The notes: generated from the sequence alone by a model not told the origin. Positions 8,524-17,452 are shown, numbered from the stretch's first letter. The stretch: 64,000 nt of DNA from Saccharopolyspora gloriosae (GCF_014203325.1 NZ_JACHIV010000001.1:6387501-6451500), one strand, 5' to 3'. Numbers and translations are program-made.

Positions 8524-8733
8524 TCAGCTCTCCAGCTTGAAGCCGACCTTGAGCCCGACCTGGAAGTGGGCCACCTCGCCGTTCTCGACGTGGCCGCGGA
8601 CTTCGGTGACCTCGAACCAGTCGACCTCCCGCAGCGTCTGCGCGGCTCGCCGCACCCCTTTGCGGATCGCGTCGTCGACGCCCTCCGCGGACGAACCGAC
8701 GATCTCGGTGACTCGATAGATGTTGTCTGCCAT
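8524..8733 (-). CDS. Dodecin, flavin-storage protein
   Basis: A 69-residue protein MADNIYRVTEIVGSS... that matches dodecin over its whole length. It is a small strand-helix-strand-strand fold that assembles into a hollow dodecamer binding flavin dimers (FMN, FAD or riboflavin) and buffering free flavin. The Trp in REVDWFEVTEVRG is the residue that stacks on the isoalloxazine rings. The ATG at 8733 gives the standard length; the ORF runs 12 codons further but that part is not family-like. It converges on tRNA-Gly. Confidence 0.93.
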   Translation of the reverse strand: MADNIYRVTEIVGSSAEGVDDAIRKGVRRAAQTLREVDWFEVTEVRGHVENGEVAHFQVGLKVGFKLES

Positions 8734-8919
8734 GCCCCGGATGGTCGGTTCGGACACCTCCGCCCGCAAGCCGAACCCGATCTTGGACTAGACCAATCGG
8801 CCTCAAGGTCTGGACCAGTAGCCCGCTTCGACCGATCTCCATATTGCCCAGAACGGAGCTATTAAGCCAGAAGGGTGAGAAGTAACTTTTGCGGCACCGA
8901 TCCAGAAAGGAGCACTCCC

Positions 8920-9528
8920 ATGCTCAAGAAACGTGTTAAAAGCACGATCGGTATCGCAGCGCTCAGCATTGCCGGATTGGCATTGCCGGTTTTCACATCC
9001 GGTGTCGCGAACAGCCACGGATTCGTCCAGAGCCCCGCGAGCCGCCAGGAGGCCTGCTCCAACGGGACGCTGAACGACTGCGGCGCGATCCAGTGGGAGC
9101 CGCAGAGCGCGGAAGGGCCGAAGGGCTTTCCCGAGGCGGGCCCCGTTGACGGCTCGCTCTGCTCCGCGGGCAAGGAGGGCTTCTCCGAGCTCGACGACCC
9201 GCGCGGTGGCCAGTGGCCCGCGACGGACGTCGCCGCTGGTCAGGACTTCCAGTTCCAGTGGAAGATCACGGCCGCGCACTCCACGACCTCGTTCCGCTAC
9301 TTCGTCACCAAGGACGGCTGGGACCCGAACAAGCCGCTGTCGCGCGACCAGCTCGAGCCGGCCCCGTTCGTCGACGTGGACTACGGCGGCGCCCAGCCGC
9401 CGAACACCTACACCCACGACGGCAAGATGCCCGAAGGCAAGTCCGGCCGGCACGTGATCCTCGGCGTGTGGGACATCGCGGACACCGCGAACGCCTTCTA
9501 CTCCTGCGCGGACGTCAACTTCGGCTGA
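8920..9528 (+). CDS. Secreted lytic polysaccharide monooxygenase, AA10 family
   Basis: A 202-residue secreted copper enzyme. A basic start (MLKKRVKS) and hydrophobic core (IGIAALSIAGLALPVF) form a signal peptide, with cleavage expected in ANS-HGFV so that His becomes residue 1 of the mature protein. This His and the His of TAAHSTTSF form the copper histidine brace. HGFVQSPASRQEAC is the usual N-terminus of chitin/cellulose-active AA10 proteins, and several Cys (SNGTLNDCG, SLCSAG, FYSCADV) fit conserved disulfides. There is only the catalytic domain, with no separate binding module. AGAAAGGAGC lies 7 bases before ATG 8920. The likely role is oxidative cleavage of chitin; substrate and regioselectivity are not decidable here. 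Confidence 0.93.
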   Translation: MLKKRVKSTIGIAALSIAGLALPVFTSGVANSHGFVQSPASRQEACSNGTLNDCGAIQWEPQSAEGPKGFPEAGPVDGSLCSAGKEGFSELDDPRGGQWPATDVAAGQDFQFQWKITAAHSTTSFRYFVTKDGWDPNKPLSRDQLEPAPFVDVDYGGAQPPNTYTHDGKMPEGKSGRHVILGVWDIADTANAFYSCADVNFG

Positions 9529-9549
9529 CCCGCTTTTCCGTCCCCCGGC

Positions 9550-9586
9550 CTTCGTCCCGGCGCGCGATCAGCACGCCGGGACGAAG
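9550..9586 (+). terminator. Hairpin downstream of the LPMO gene
   Basis: CTTCGTCCCGGCG (9550-9562) pairs perfectly with CGCCGGGACGAAG (9574-9586), a 13-bp stem. There is no clean T run. Its place 22 bp after the stop and between convergent genes fits a GC-type terminator. Confidence 0.75.
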
Positions 9587-9694
9587 CTCGTCGGCACCCC
9601 TGATTTCGATCTTGAATCGGACCGGGAAAAAGGGGAAATTCGCGGATAGGTGGGAATGAATTCGAATTAGTCGATCATTCATCCCACGGCGGAA

Positions 9695-10357
9695 CTACTC
9701 GGCGACCAGGCCGACCGGGCAGGAGACCCCGGTGCCGCCGATGCCGCAGTAACCGTTCGGGTTCTTCGCCTCCGACAGGTACTGCTGGTGGTAGCCCTCG
9801 GCGTAGTAGAACTCCCCCAGCGCCGCGATCTCCGTGGTGATCGAGCCGTGGCCCGCCGCGGTCAACGCCGCCTGGTACTGCTCGCGGCTGTCCTCCACCG
9901 CCGCGCGCTGCGCGTCGTCGGCGTAGTAGACGGCCGAGCGGTACTGGCTGCCGCGGTCGTTGCCCTGGCGCAGGCCCTGCGTCGGGTCGTGGCCCTCCCA
10001 GAACACCCGCAGCACCTGGGGCAGCGCGATCACGGCCGGGTCGAAGACGACCAGCACGGCCTCGGTGTGCCCGGTCAGACCGCTGCACACCTCCTCGTAG
10101 GTGGGGTTCGGCGTGTAGCCGCCCGCGTAACCGACGGCGGTGGTCCACACGCCCTCGGTCCGCCAGAAGATCCGCTCCGCGCCCCAGAAGCAGCCCATGC
10201 CCACGACCAGCGACTCGGTGCCCTGCGGGAAGGGCGGGACGATCGTGCGGTCGCCGAACACCGCGTGCCGCTCGGGCACCGGGAGCGGGGTGGAGCGGCC
10301 CGGCAACGCCTCGTCCGGGTCGATCATGCGGATCCTGTCACCGAAGAACAGCGCCAT
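9695..10357 (-). CDS. msrA: Peptide-methionine (S)-S-oxide reductase MsrA
   Basis: Repairs oxidised methionine (S-sulfoxide) in proteins. The 220-residue product has the catalytic [11 protein letters not shown] motif near residue 54 with the nucleophilic Cys. The family stretches [50 protein letters not shown] and AEGYHQQYL follow. Near the C-terminus, [15 protein letters not shown] supplies the two recycling Cys for thioredoxin-linked turnover. ATG 10357 is chosen; upstream codons of the ORF are antisense to the Asp/Arg repeats of the next gene. It may follow the acyltransferase gene on one transcript (22-bp gap). Confidence 0.95.
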   Translation of the reverse strand: MALFFGDRIRMIDPDEALPGRSTPLPVPERHAVFGDRTIVPPFPQGTESLVVGMGCFWGAERIFWRTEGVWTTAVGYAGGYTPNPTYEEVCSGLTGHTEAVLVVFDPAVIALPQVLRVFWEGHDPTQGLRQGNDRGSQYRSAVYYADDAQRAAVEDSREQYQAALTAAGHGSITTEIAALGEFYYAEGYHQQYLSEAKNPNGYCGIGGTGVSCPVGLVAE

Positions 10358-10379
10358 GCCCCCGATGCTACGCGCGGGA

Positions 10380-12113
10380 TCAGGGGTGGTCGGCCGACCG
10401 GGAGACCCTGCCCAGCGGCCGGGTCTCCTCCTCCGCCATCGGCGGATCCGGGCGGCGCGCGGCGTGCCTGCCGCGACGCGGCGGAGCGGGGACGGCGGGT
10501 CCGCCGAGGTCGCCGGAGCGGCCGTGGCGCGGCGCGGGCTCGACCGGGTCCTCCGTCGGCCAGAGCTCCGCCGGTTCCGACGCGGGCCCGGCCGGGGGGA
10601 AGTTGCGCTCGGTCTCCGCCGCGTCGCCGGGAACCGGCGCCCGCCGGTCGGCGGGGGGCGGGGTGGAGCGTGCCCGCTCGGCGGCGTCCCGGACGGCGGT
10701 GCGCTCCGCTTCCCGGTCGCCGGTTCCGGGGTCGTCGTAGTCCCGGTGCCGGTCGCGGTCGCTGCGGTCACGCCGGTCGTACGCGTCGTCCCGGTCGTAC
10801 TCCTCGTCCAGGTCGTCGTAGTCCCAGTCGTCGCGGTCGCGGTCCCAGTCGTCGCGGTCGCGATCGTCGTCGTCCCAGGCCCGGTCGTCGCGATCCGCGT
10901 CGTCGTCGCGGAACCGGTCGCGGTCACCGCGCGACCGGGACTCCGGTGCGATGTAGTGCCGCAGCCGCATCGTCGGCTCCTCGACGAACACCCACGACAA
11001 CGTGCCCAGCACGTAGGCGATCGGCGCCGCGCACAGCAGCATCAGGTACTGGTTCGCGATGCCCGCCATCGCCAGCAGCTGCTGGACGGGAAAGCCCCAC
11101 ACGTAGACGCCGTAGCTGCCGTTGACGAACAGTCCCGGGACCGTGAGCCGCGCGGGCCAGAAGTGCCCGGCGACCACCACCGCGTAGCTGGCCGCGAACA
11201 CCATCAGGAACGAGGCGGAGATGCTGTTCGGCATGGCCACGAGCACGGCCAGCGCCGCGACGGCGGCGGTCGGCGACAGCGGGATCCGGTACAGGTTCAG
11301 CACGACGCCGAAGGCGAACGCCACCAGGAACGCGACCAGCGATTCCACCGGGACGCTCAGCATCGAGCCCGCGGACTCCGCGCCCGGGTCCTGCTCCAGG
11401 TAGCGGTCCCACACCACGAGCGCGGCCAGCGCCACGACCGCCAGCCACCGCCACCGCTGCTTCGCCGCGCCCGCCAGCAGCAGCACGTACAGACCGCCGT
11501 AGGCGAGCAGCTCCATCGGCAGCGTCCACAGCGAGCCGTTCACCGCGTCCGGCCACGGATTTCCGGTGAACACTCCGGGAAGTTCGTGCTTCAACGTCAG
11601 CAACCCGGCGTTGTTGACGACGTAACCCCAGGTGTCGCGCGCGGCGAAGTACTCCCCCACCGGCAGCGTCGTCACCAGCGGGCCGACGACCAGCGCCAGG
11701 CCCAGCGTGACGGTGAGCATCGGCGGCCACAGCCGCAGCACTCGTTTCGCGGCGAATCGAACGGGGTGCGGATCGCGAATCCAGCTCTCCGCGATCTGAA
11801 AGCCGCTCATCGCGAAAAAACCCATGAGCACGCCCTCATCGGGCTGCACCGGCCATTCCGGCGGGAACAGCTCGCCCGATCCGGCCAGCGGAGAACTGTG
11901 CCCGTAGATCACCAGCAACGCGCCGATCATGCGGATCCACGCGAAACCGTGCGCGGGGTCGGCGAAGCGCTCCGGGTGAGCGTGCTCGACACGCACCGTG
12001 CCCACCCGCTTCACCCCCAGGAAGTCACCCTCGAACCCGCCCTCAACACGGAGTAGCGTATCGGGTGACACCGTGATCTCGGCGCCCGTTTCGGCGACCG
12101 AGGCCGCGCGCAC
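10380..12113 (-). CDS. Acyltransferase-3 family membrane protein with long Asp/Arg-rich C-terminal tail
   Basis: The first about 375 residues form a multi-helix Acyl_transf_3 domain, starting near residue 55 with [27 protein letters not shown], which holds the family's catalytic His. It includes [15 protein letters not shown] and ends in the typical [15 protein letters not shown]. Such proteins O-acylate cell-surface sugars or lipids. About 200 cytoplasmic-type residues follow, rich in Asp and Arg ([16 protein letters not shown] type), then a Pro-rich, basic end. This tail is outside the family. The start is uncertain: GTG 12113 is the longest choice, but in-frame GTGs near residues 33-42 would also keep the whole domain. 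Confidence 0.82.
   Translation of the reverse strand: MRAASVAETGAEITVSPDTLLRVEGGFEGDFLGVKRVGTVRVEHAHPERFADPAHGFAWIRMIGALLVIYGHSSPLAGSGELFPPEWPVQPDEGVLMGFFAMSGFQIAESWIRDPHPVRFAAKRVLRLWPPMLTVTLGLALVVGPLVTTLPVGEYFAARDTWGYVVNNAGLLTLKHELPGVFTGNPWPDAVNGSLWTLPMELLAYGGLYVLLLAGAAKQRWRWLAVVALAALVVWDRYLEQDPGAESAGSMLSVPVESLVAFLVAFAFGVVLNLYRIPLSPTAAVAALAVLVAMPNSISASFLMVFAASYAVVVAGHFWPARLTVPGLFVNGSYGVYVWGFPVQQLLAMAGIANQYLMLLCAAPIAYVLGTLSWVFVEEPTMRLRHYIAPESRSRGDRDRFRDDDADRDDRAWDDDDRDRDDWDRDRDDWDYDDLDEEYDRDDAYDRRDRSDRDRHRDYDDPGTGDREAERTAVRDAAERARSTPPPADRRAPVPGDAAETERNFPPAGPASEPAELWPTEDPVEPAPRHGRSGDLGGPAVPAPPRRGRHAARRPDPPMAEEETRPLGRVSRSADHP
10680..10925 (-). repeat. Low-complexity Asp/Arg codon repeats inside the acyltransferase gene
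   Basis: Short reiterations of GAC, CGC/CGG and TGG codons encode the charged tail (for example [22 protein letters not shown]). Near-identical blocks repeat about every 24 bases around 10,820-10,870. The tract should be prone to length change by slippage. Confidence 0.8.
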
Positions 12114-12229
12114 TGCTCACACCGCCCGGATCGTTATCCGGCCGGTGCATCGCGCGCGCACTGGGGGGTGCAAAATGACGGGCGATCGCACATCGGCAGC
12201 GACTCGTGAAAACCGGAAAGGGCGCATCG

Positions 12230-13432
12230 GTGACCTGGCAAGACGAGCTGCACAATCTCGACGCCGAACTCGCGGCAGGCAGGATCTCCGCCGAGGAGTA
12301 CCGCTCCCGGCGGGACGCGTTGATCGGCAGGTCGCAGGGCGGACCCGCGTCAGGCGACTTCCCGCAGCAGCCCGGAACTCCTTCCGGTGGCTTCCCCCAA
12401 CAGGGGACCCCGCCCGGTGGCCAGCAGAACCCGAGCCCGTTCCCTCCCGCGTTCAACTGGGGCGCCGCCGCCGCGCAAGGCGCGCAGGCCGCCCAGCAAC
12501 CGCAGCAGCCGCAGCCGTCGAACGAGTCCACGCAGGTCGTGCAGAACCCGATGGCGCAGCAGTCGGAGAGCACGCAGGTCGTCAACGTCGGCCAGCAGCA
12601 GCCCCAGCAGTGGGGGCAGCAGCCGCAGCCGCAGTGGAACCAGCAGCCGGGTTGGAACACCGGCGAGAACGCCGGTTCGCCCTGGGGTGACCCGGATCAG
12701 CCGCCGGCACCGGAGCACGGCGACACCAGCTGGATGCGGCAGGGCCCGGAGGTCTTCGAGGTCGGCGACGGCTCCTCGAAGGGCAAGACCATCGCGGGCA
12801 TCTCGCTCGGCGCGGTGCTGCTGGTCGGAGTCATCGTCGCCGGCGTCTTCTACTTCACCTCCGGTGGCGACGAGGCGGCACCGCCGCAGCCGACGGAGCA
12901 GCAGGCGCCGCCGGTGCCGACGCCCGAACCGCTGCCGGAGCCGCCGGCCGCGAAGCCCGCTCCGGTGGCCACCCCCGAGGTGCTGGTCGCCCCGCCGCCC
13001 GGTCAGCCGCACCCGTACAACGGGCCGCTGGACCGCCCGGCGCTGGAGAACAGCCCGAAGGCGGGCGTGCTGCGCGATCCGGTGCGCAACGCCGCACTGC
13101 AGGGCGGCTTGATCGACGGCTTCTTCAGCCGCAGCGACGGCGCGGCGACGTCGGTGCTGCTCACCGTGCGGATGCCGGACCCGACGGCGGCGCAGGCCGT
13201 GGCGCAGGCCTACTTGGACGACCAGCAGGGCCTCAGCGTCAACGAGGACCTCTCCTACCAGGGCGTCGAGGTGATGACGACCGGCGGCGGCGTGTACCGC
13301 ACCGCCTACGTCGCGCACGGCTGGGCGATCATCGTCGACGTCAGCGCGCAGGACAAGGCGGCCGCGGAGACGGCGTTCAAGCAGCTGCTCGACCAGCAGC
13401 TCGCCCAGACCCCGCCCACGATCCGCGACTGA
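12230..13432 (+). CDS. Gln/Pro-rich single-pass membrane protein with N-terminal SHOCT-like motif
   Basis: An unrecognised 400-residue protein. It opens with a short amphipathic module (WQDELHNLDAELAAGRISAEEYRSRRDALIG) resembling SHOCT-type oligomerisation motifs, then a Gln/Pro/Gly-rich linker to about residue 185. A membrane helix (TIAGISLGAVLLVGVIVAGVFYF, about 188-212) follows, then a Pro/Glu/Ala-rich spacer and a folded extracytoplasmic domain (about 270-400, DRPALENSPKAGVLRDPVRNAALQG... to the end). The topology suggests a cytoplasmic N-terminus and an exported C-terminal domain. GTG 12230 is preceded by GGAAAGG at good spacing. It is divergent from the acyltransferase. No function can be assigned. 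Confidence 0.75.
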   Translation: MTWQDELHNLDAELAAGRISAEEYRSRRDALIGRSQGGPASGDFPQQPGTPSGGFPQQGTPPGGQQNPSPFPPAFNWGAAAAQGAQAAQQPQQPQPSNESTQVVQNPMAQQSESTQVVNVGQQQPQQWGQQPQPQWNQQPGWNTGENAGSPWGDPDQPPAPEHGDTSWMRQGPEVFEVGDGSSKGKTIAGISLGAVLLVGVIVAGVFYFTSGGDEAAPPQPTEQQAPPVPTPEPLPEPPAAKPAPVATPEVLVAPPPGQPHPYNGPLDRPALENSPKAGVLRDPVRNAALQGGLIDGFFSRSDGAATSVLLTVRMPDPTAAQAVAQAYLDDQQGLSVNEDLSYQGVEVMTTGGGVYRTAYVAHGWAIIVDVSAQDKAAAETAFKQLLDQQLAQTPPTIRD

Positions 13433-13490
13433 ATTTCCCATCAGCAATTGACTGCTTCCACGGCTTGTTTTGCTGTGGTGGTGCGGTAGC

Positions 13491-13647
13491 GGAACCTCAG
13501 CGGCTTCCTCGCTGCGGGATCTTTTTTCCAAGTGGCTCCGCCACGAGGAAAAAAGCTGTCCTCGCGAGGAAGCCGCTGAGAACCCGCCGGTGAGCGGCTT
13601 TTCGACGTGGGCTATGTGCTTCGCACATACAGGCACGGCTTCGCCGC
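13491..13647 (+). repeat. Nested-palindrome repeat element, copy A
   Basis: This 157-bp element recurs at 22770-22926 with about 10 mismatches and no gaps. Its core is a nested hairpin. The outer 17-bp arms are CTCAGCGGCTTCCTCGC (13496-13512) and their exact complement at 13564-13580. An inner 9-bp pair is CTTTTTTCC/GGAAAAAAG (13521-13529, 13547-13555), and the apical stem is GTGGC-TCC-GCCAC. Two further hairpins follow: TATGTGC-TTC-GCACATA (13613-13629) and CGGC-TTC-GCCG (13636-13646). It lies between convergent genes. The family is unknown to me; options are a nonautonomous mobile or REP-like element, a structured RNA, or a bidirectional terminator. Confidence 0.85.
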
Positions 13648-13889
13648 GAGGCAGACTTCGCTCCGCTCGTCCACGGCACGGCTTCGCCGCTAGGCACGGC
13701 TTTCAGCCGCAAGGCAGGTGTGCTTCGCCGCCCACTGCACAGCTTTGCAGCGAGGCACGGTCTTCGGTCCGTTCGCCGGGTGTGGTTTTGCCCGCCCGCT
13801 GCGCGGTTTTGTCGTGTGGGGGTTGGGAGTTGGGGTTCCGCGGGTCCGCGCAACACCGCAACCACACGCCCACACCGGGGAAGGCTTGG
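13648..13889. repeat. Array of short TTC(G)-loop hairpins beside repeat copy A
   Basis: After copy A the sequence is a run of small stem-loops, mostly CGGC-TTC-GCCG or close relatives, joined by AGGCA-type linkers: GGCACGGCTTCGCCGCTAGGCA, with variants such as CGGCTTTCAGCCG and GCAGCTTTGCAGC-like forms. The same style continues for a shorter distance after copy B. No credible protein is encoded on either strand. Confidence 0.6.
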
Positions 13890-13961
13890 GAACCCGACCC
13901 CCACGCCAAGCCGACCCCGGCTCTAGAACCCGACCCCCACGCCGAGTCGACCCCGGCTTCA
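13890..13961. repeat. Two tandem 36-bp repeats overlapping the glycosyltransferase stop codon
   Basis: Units 13890-13925 and 13926-13961 both read GAACCCGACCCCCACGCC followed by near-identical sequence ending in CGACCCCGGCT. The second unit includes the stop codon (13959-13961) of the large glycosyltransferase gene, so the duplication reaches exactly to the end of that CDS. Confidence 0.8.
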
Positions 13962-16900
13962 GGACCCCGCGCTCAGCTCCAGGAGTTCGGCCAGCGCGGC
14001 ACGGGAGACGTCCGGGCCGAATTGGGCGGCGATGCCCGCCTTTCCGGCCACTGACAGCCGGGACCAGGTCGCGTCGTCGGTGAGCAGCTGCACCGCGGCT
14101 TCCGCGAGGCCGGCCGCGTCGTCGGCGATGAGCACGTCCTGCTCCGGTTTGAGGTGCATGCCCTCCATCGCCAGCGTGGTTCCGACGACCGGCACGCCGA
14201 GTCCGAGGCTTTCCCCGACCTTGCCCTTCACCCCGGCGCCGAAGCGCAGCGGCGCGAGGGTGACGCGGCTGTTCGCGTACAGCGCGTCGAGGTCTTGGAC
14301 CCAGCCGTGCACGTCGACGCCGTCGCCGGCGAGCGCCAGCACTTCGCCGGTCGGGTTGGAGCCGACGACGTGCAGCACCGCGTCGGGGCAGTGCTCGCGC
14401 ACCAGCGGCATGATCTCCCGCGCGGCCCACAGCACCGCGTCCCGGTTCGGCGGGTGGTCGAAGCTGCCGACGAACAGCACGTCGCGGCGTCCGCGCGGGT
14501 GCGCGGTCCCGTCCTGCACGTCGTGCACGTTCGACAGCACCCGGACGTCGGCTTCGGGGACGAGTTCGCCGAGCAGTTCCTGCTCCGCTTCGGACACGAC
14601 GAGGGTGACGTCGCAGGAGCGCACCAGTCCGAGTTCCATCTCGCGGGAGGCGAAGGCCTTGCGGCGCAACGACTTCTCCACGTCGGGTTCTCCCTGTTCC
14701 CCGGCCAGCGCCGCTTGGCGCTGCAACCGCAGGAAGTGGACGTCCACGGTGTCGTAGGCGATCACGGCTTGCGGGGCGCAGGTCCGCAGCTCTTCGACGA
14801 GGCTCCACGCGACCTGCGGGCGGGACAGCACGGCGAGCGTGATCTCGCTGCCCGCTTCGGCCAGGAACGCCTGCTGCAGCTGCGGTTCCGGCAGCACCGT
14901 CACGCCGGCCTGCTGGAGTTCGGTGGTGTAGGGCTCCAGCTTGGCGTGGTTGCCGGGGAAGAACACGACGCGCGCTCCCAGCTGCACGAGCTGTTCGAGC
15001 ACGCGGCGGATCCGCACCGAGCCGGAGTCGAAGTCGGGGCGCGGCACCTGGTGGTCCTTGACCAGCACGAGCGGTCCGTGGTGGCCGCGTTCGCCGCGTT
15101 CCCGCGCGAGCCACAGGTTGCGCGGTGAGGCTTCCGGCAGGTGGTCGGCGAGCGCGTCCCGCCACTTGTCGGCGAACACCTGGCGGTTGAGCTCCTGGTG
15201 CCGTTTGACGCCGGTGGACAGGTCGGTGCCGTTGGAGACGCCTTCGTGGTGCACGACCACGGCTTTCGGCTGCACGACGGTGCGGTATCCGGCGGCGCGC
15301 ACGGCGAACGCGAGGTCGGTGTCCTCGTAGTAGGCGGGCGCGAACCGGGTGTCGAAGCCGCCGACGTCGCGGAACACGTCGGCGCGCACGAGGATCGCCG
15401 CGCCGGAGCAGTAGTCGACGTCGCGCAGCACGTTGTGCTCGGAGGCGTTCGGTTCGCCGTTGCGGCCGAGGTTCCAGCCGGTGCCGTCGGACCAGACGAT
15501 GCCGCCGCACTCCTGCAACCGGCCGTCGGGGTAGACGAGCTTCGAGCCGACGAGCCCGATCCGCTCATCGGAGTCCATTGTGGACATCAGGATGTCCAGC
15601 CAGGACTCGGTGACCTCCGCGTCGTTGTTCAGGAAGAACAGGTGCCGCCCGCGGGCGTGCTCGGCGCCGAGGTTGCAGGCGCCGATGAAGCCGAGGTTGC
15701 GCTCGGCCCGCACCAGCCGCACGCCCTCGCAGGCCGCGAGCCGCACCGCGCTGTCGTCCGGGGACGCGTCGTCGATGACGATCACCTCGAACGGCACCGA
15801 CACCAGGTGCCCGGCCAGGAACCGCAGGCACTGCCGGGTGTAGGGCCACTTGCCGTGCACCGGGACGATCACGCTGACCACCGGGTCGTCGCTGCGCGGC
15901 ACCGAGACCGGCCCCGTTTCCCGCGGCTGCTCGGCCACGACCGCACCCGGCTGCCGACCCAGGGCGAGTTCGTACGCGTCGCGGCGGGCGGTGCCGCGCG
16001 GGGCGACGCGCTCCACGACGGTCCGGTACTTGCGCAGCGCGCGCTGCACCAGCGCGGAGTTCTGCGCGACGAGTTCGGCGTTGCGGCTCTCCAGCTCACC
16101 GGACCGGCGTTCCGCCTCCGCTGCCCGCTGCTCGACGCGCTCCACCGTGTCCCGCAGCCACTCGATGCGCGCGGCGTCGCGCTCCGCGCCGAGCCGGGCC
16201 TCGTCGACCTGGGCTTCGAGGGAACCGAACTCGGCGCGCAGCCGCTGCTGCTCCCGCACCTGCTCGTCGGCGCGGCGCTCCTCGGCCACCCGGAGCTCCT
16301 CCAGCCGCCCCACGGCGGCCTTGAGCTCCTCGGATTCCGCGCGGCTGCGCTCGTAGTGCTCGTTGAGCTTGGCCACGTCGGCGACCGCCTCGTCGCGCTG
16401 GGCGATGATCGGCCGCACCTCGGTCTCCCCCGCCCGGCGGGCGAGGGTGAGGTCGTCGTCGAGCAGGACGGCCGCGGCGGGCAGCTTCGGCAACCTTCGG
16501 TCCGAGGCGACGCCCAGCAGGTAGGTGTGCGGCAGGCCCTGGCGGACCGTCCACGCGCCCGACTCCTCCTGGTGCAGGGTCTGCAACCGGACGCCTTCGA
16601 TGGCGGTGTCGAGGTCCCCCGGGTCGGACGGGGTGAGCACCGAGCCGACGGCGGTGTTCTGCCGGAACACCGCCACGTGCCGGAACGAGCCCTCCAGCAG
16701 CGACTCGAACTGCGGCGCGGTGAGCTCCTTGACGTGGAACGGGTTGTCGTTGCCGTGCTCGTGCTGGTAGACGGCCGTGTCCGGGGTGCTCACGAGCAGC
16801 AGCCCGCCCGGTTCCAGCCGGGCGCGGACCAGCGCGAGCACCGCGTCGTGGTCGGCCACGTGCTCGATGGCCTCGAAGCACACCACCACGTCGAACGGCT

Positions 16901-17213
16901 TCTCGTCGGCCAGCACCTCCGGGTCGGTGATCGAACCGGTGCGGAACGCGATGTCGCGCCCGCCGTAGTGGCGGGTGGCGTGCTCCACCGTCGCCGGGTC
17001 GACATCGAGGCCCACGACCTCGGCGCCCTCCGCGGCCAGCAGCGCGGCCCCGTAGCCCTCGCCGCACGCCAGGTCCAGCACCCGCTTGCCGCGGACGAAC
17101 CGGGCGGCCAGCGCGTAGCGGTGGTAGTGCTCGTAGATGACCTGCACGTCGTCGGCCCAGGGCACGCAACGCTCCCCGGTCCACTCGATCAGCCGGTCGT
17201 TGTCGTCATCCAT
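13959..17213 (-). CDS. Multidomain methyltransferase / coiled-coil / GT2 / GT4-like glycosyltransferase
   Basis: A single 1084-residue polypeptide with four parts. Residues 1-240 are a class I SAM methyltransferase (VLDLACGEGYGAALL near 45-59, then VVGLDVD). Residues 270-400 are a long Glu/Arg-rich coiled coil. Residues 440-700 are a family-2 glycosyltransferase (VVSVIVPVHGKWPYTRQC, FEVIVIDDASPDDS, FFLNNDAEVTESW and YYEDTDLAFAVRAAG). Residues 710-1084 are a GT4-like domain ending in VHGWVQDLDALYANSRV and the donor-site region GAGVKGKVGESLGLGVPVVGT. No membrane segment is visible. ATG 17213 starts the methyltransferase; GAGGAC lies upstream. Such fusions occur in O-antigen-like and capsule loci. 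UDP-glucose dehydrogenase lies 3 kb away, which fits surface polysaccharide synthesis. Sugar and acceptor are unknown. Confidence 0.88.
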   Translation of the reverse strand: MDDDNDRLIEWTGERCVPWADDVQVIYEHYHRYALAARFVRGKRVLDLACGEGYGAALLAAEGAEVVGLDVDPATVEHATRHYGGRDIAFRTGSITDPEVLADEKPFDVVVCFEAIEHVADHDAVLALVRARLEPGGLLLVSTPDTAVYQHEHGNDNPFHVKELTAPQFESLLEGSFRHVAVFRQNTAVGSVLTPSDPGDLDTAIEGVRLQTLHQEESGAWTVRQGLPHTYLLGVASDRRLPKLPAAAVLLDDDLTLARRAGETEVRPIIAQRDEAVADVAKLNEHYERSRAESEELKAAVGRLEELRVAEERRADEQVREQQRLRAEFGSLEAQVDEARLGAERDAARIEWLRDTVERVEQRAAEAERRSGELESRNAELVAQNSALVQRALRKYRTVVERVAPRGTARRDAYELALGRQPGAVVAEQPRETGPVSVPRSDDPVVSVIVPVHGKWPYTRQCLRFLAGHLVSVPFEVIVIDDASPDDSAVRLAACEGVRLVRAERNLGFIGACNLGAEHARGRHLFFLNNDAEVTESWLDILMSTMDSDERIGLVGSKLVYPDGRLQECGGIVWSDGTGWNLGRNGEPNASEHNVLRDVDYCSGAAILVRADVFRDVGGFDTRFAPAYYEDTDLAFAVRAAGYRTVVQPKAVVVHHEGVSNGTDLSTGVKRHQELNRQVFADKWRDALADHLPEASPRNLWLARERGERGHHGPLVLVKDHQVPRPDFDSGSVRIRRVLEQLVQLGARVVFFPGNHAKLEPYTTELQQAGVTVLPEPQLQQAFLAEAGSEITLAVLSRPQVAWSLVEELRTCAPQAVIAYDTVDVHFLRLQRQAALAGEQGEPDVEKSLRRKAFASREMELGLVRSCDVTLVVSEAEQELLGELVPEADVRVLSNVHDVQDGTAHPRGRRDVLFVGSFDHPPNRDAVLWAAREIMPLVREHCPDAVLHVVGSNPTGEVLALAGDGVDVHGWVQDLDALYANSRVTLAPLRFGAGVKGKVGESLGLGVPVVGTTLAMEGMHLKPEQDVLIADDAAGLAEAAVQLLTDDATWSRLSVAGKAGIAAQFGPDVSRAALAELLELSAGS

Positions 17214-17389
17214 CGCGTCTGTCCTCGACCCCAGTGCCCGTCGTTGCTGTTCACGCGGGTGGCGGGCCTCGGCGGCGCGCGAACGCGCACCGGCCGGAGC
17301 GGAACCTGCCCGGACCCACCCGTTCGTGGTGCAGGCTAGCCCGTCGGCACCCCGGCCAGGTGCGGGATGCGGGCAACCCGGCGCACCCC

Positions 17390-17409
17390 GCATGAGAAAG
17401 TTCTCATGC
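17390..17409. promoter_or_regulatory. Palindrome and direct repeats upstream of the two-component system, candidate autoregulatory site
   Basis: GCATGAGAAAGTTCTCATGC has perfect 9-bp arms around AG. The right half continues as TTCTCATGCCGGTTTCATCCCC, giving two TTC/TTTCAT half-sites 11 bp apart, a spacing typical of OmpR-family regulator binding. It lies 44-63 bp before the start at 17453. Binding by the regulator at 19178 is an inference. Confidence 0.5.
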
Positions 17410-17452
17410 CGGTTTCATCCCCGTTCCAGGTCGCGGCGGCGAAGATGAAGTC

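Noticed and set aside
8327-8842. Minus-strand ORF covering tRNA-Gly and dodecin
   Set aside because: It includes the tRNA and terminator; the dodecin frame within 8524-8733 is a complete known family.
12350-13636. Minus-strand ORF of 428 codons
   Set aside because: Antisense to the Gln/Pro-rich membrane protein and running into the repeat element; Leu/Arg/Val-rich shadow composition.
13470-14054. Protein-coding interpretation of the repeat (ASSLRDLFSKWLRHEEKS frame)
   Set aside because: Both copies keep an open frame in this segment, but the changes preserve stem pairing rather than codons, the flanks of the frames differ, and no ribosome site is present. A structural element explains the conservation better.
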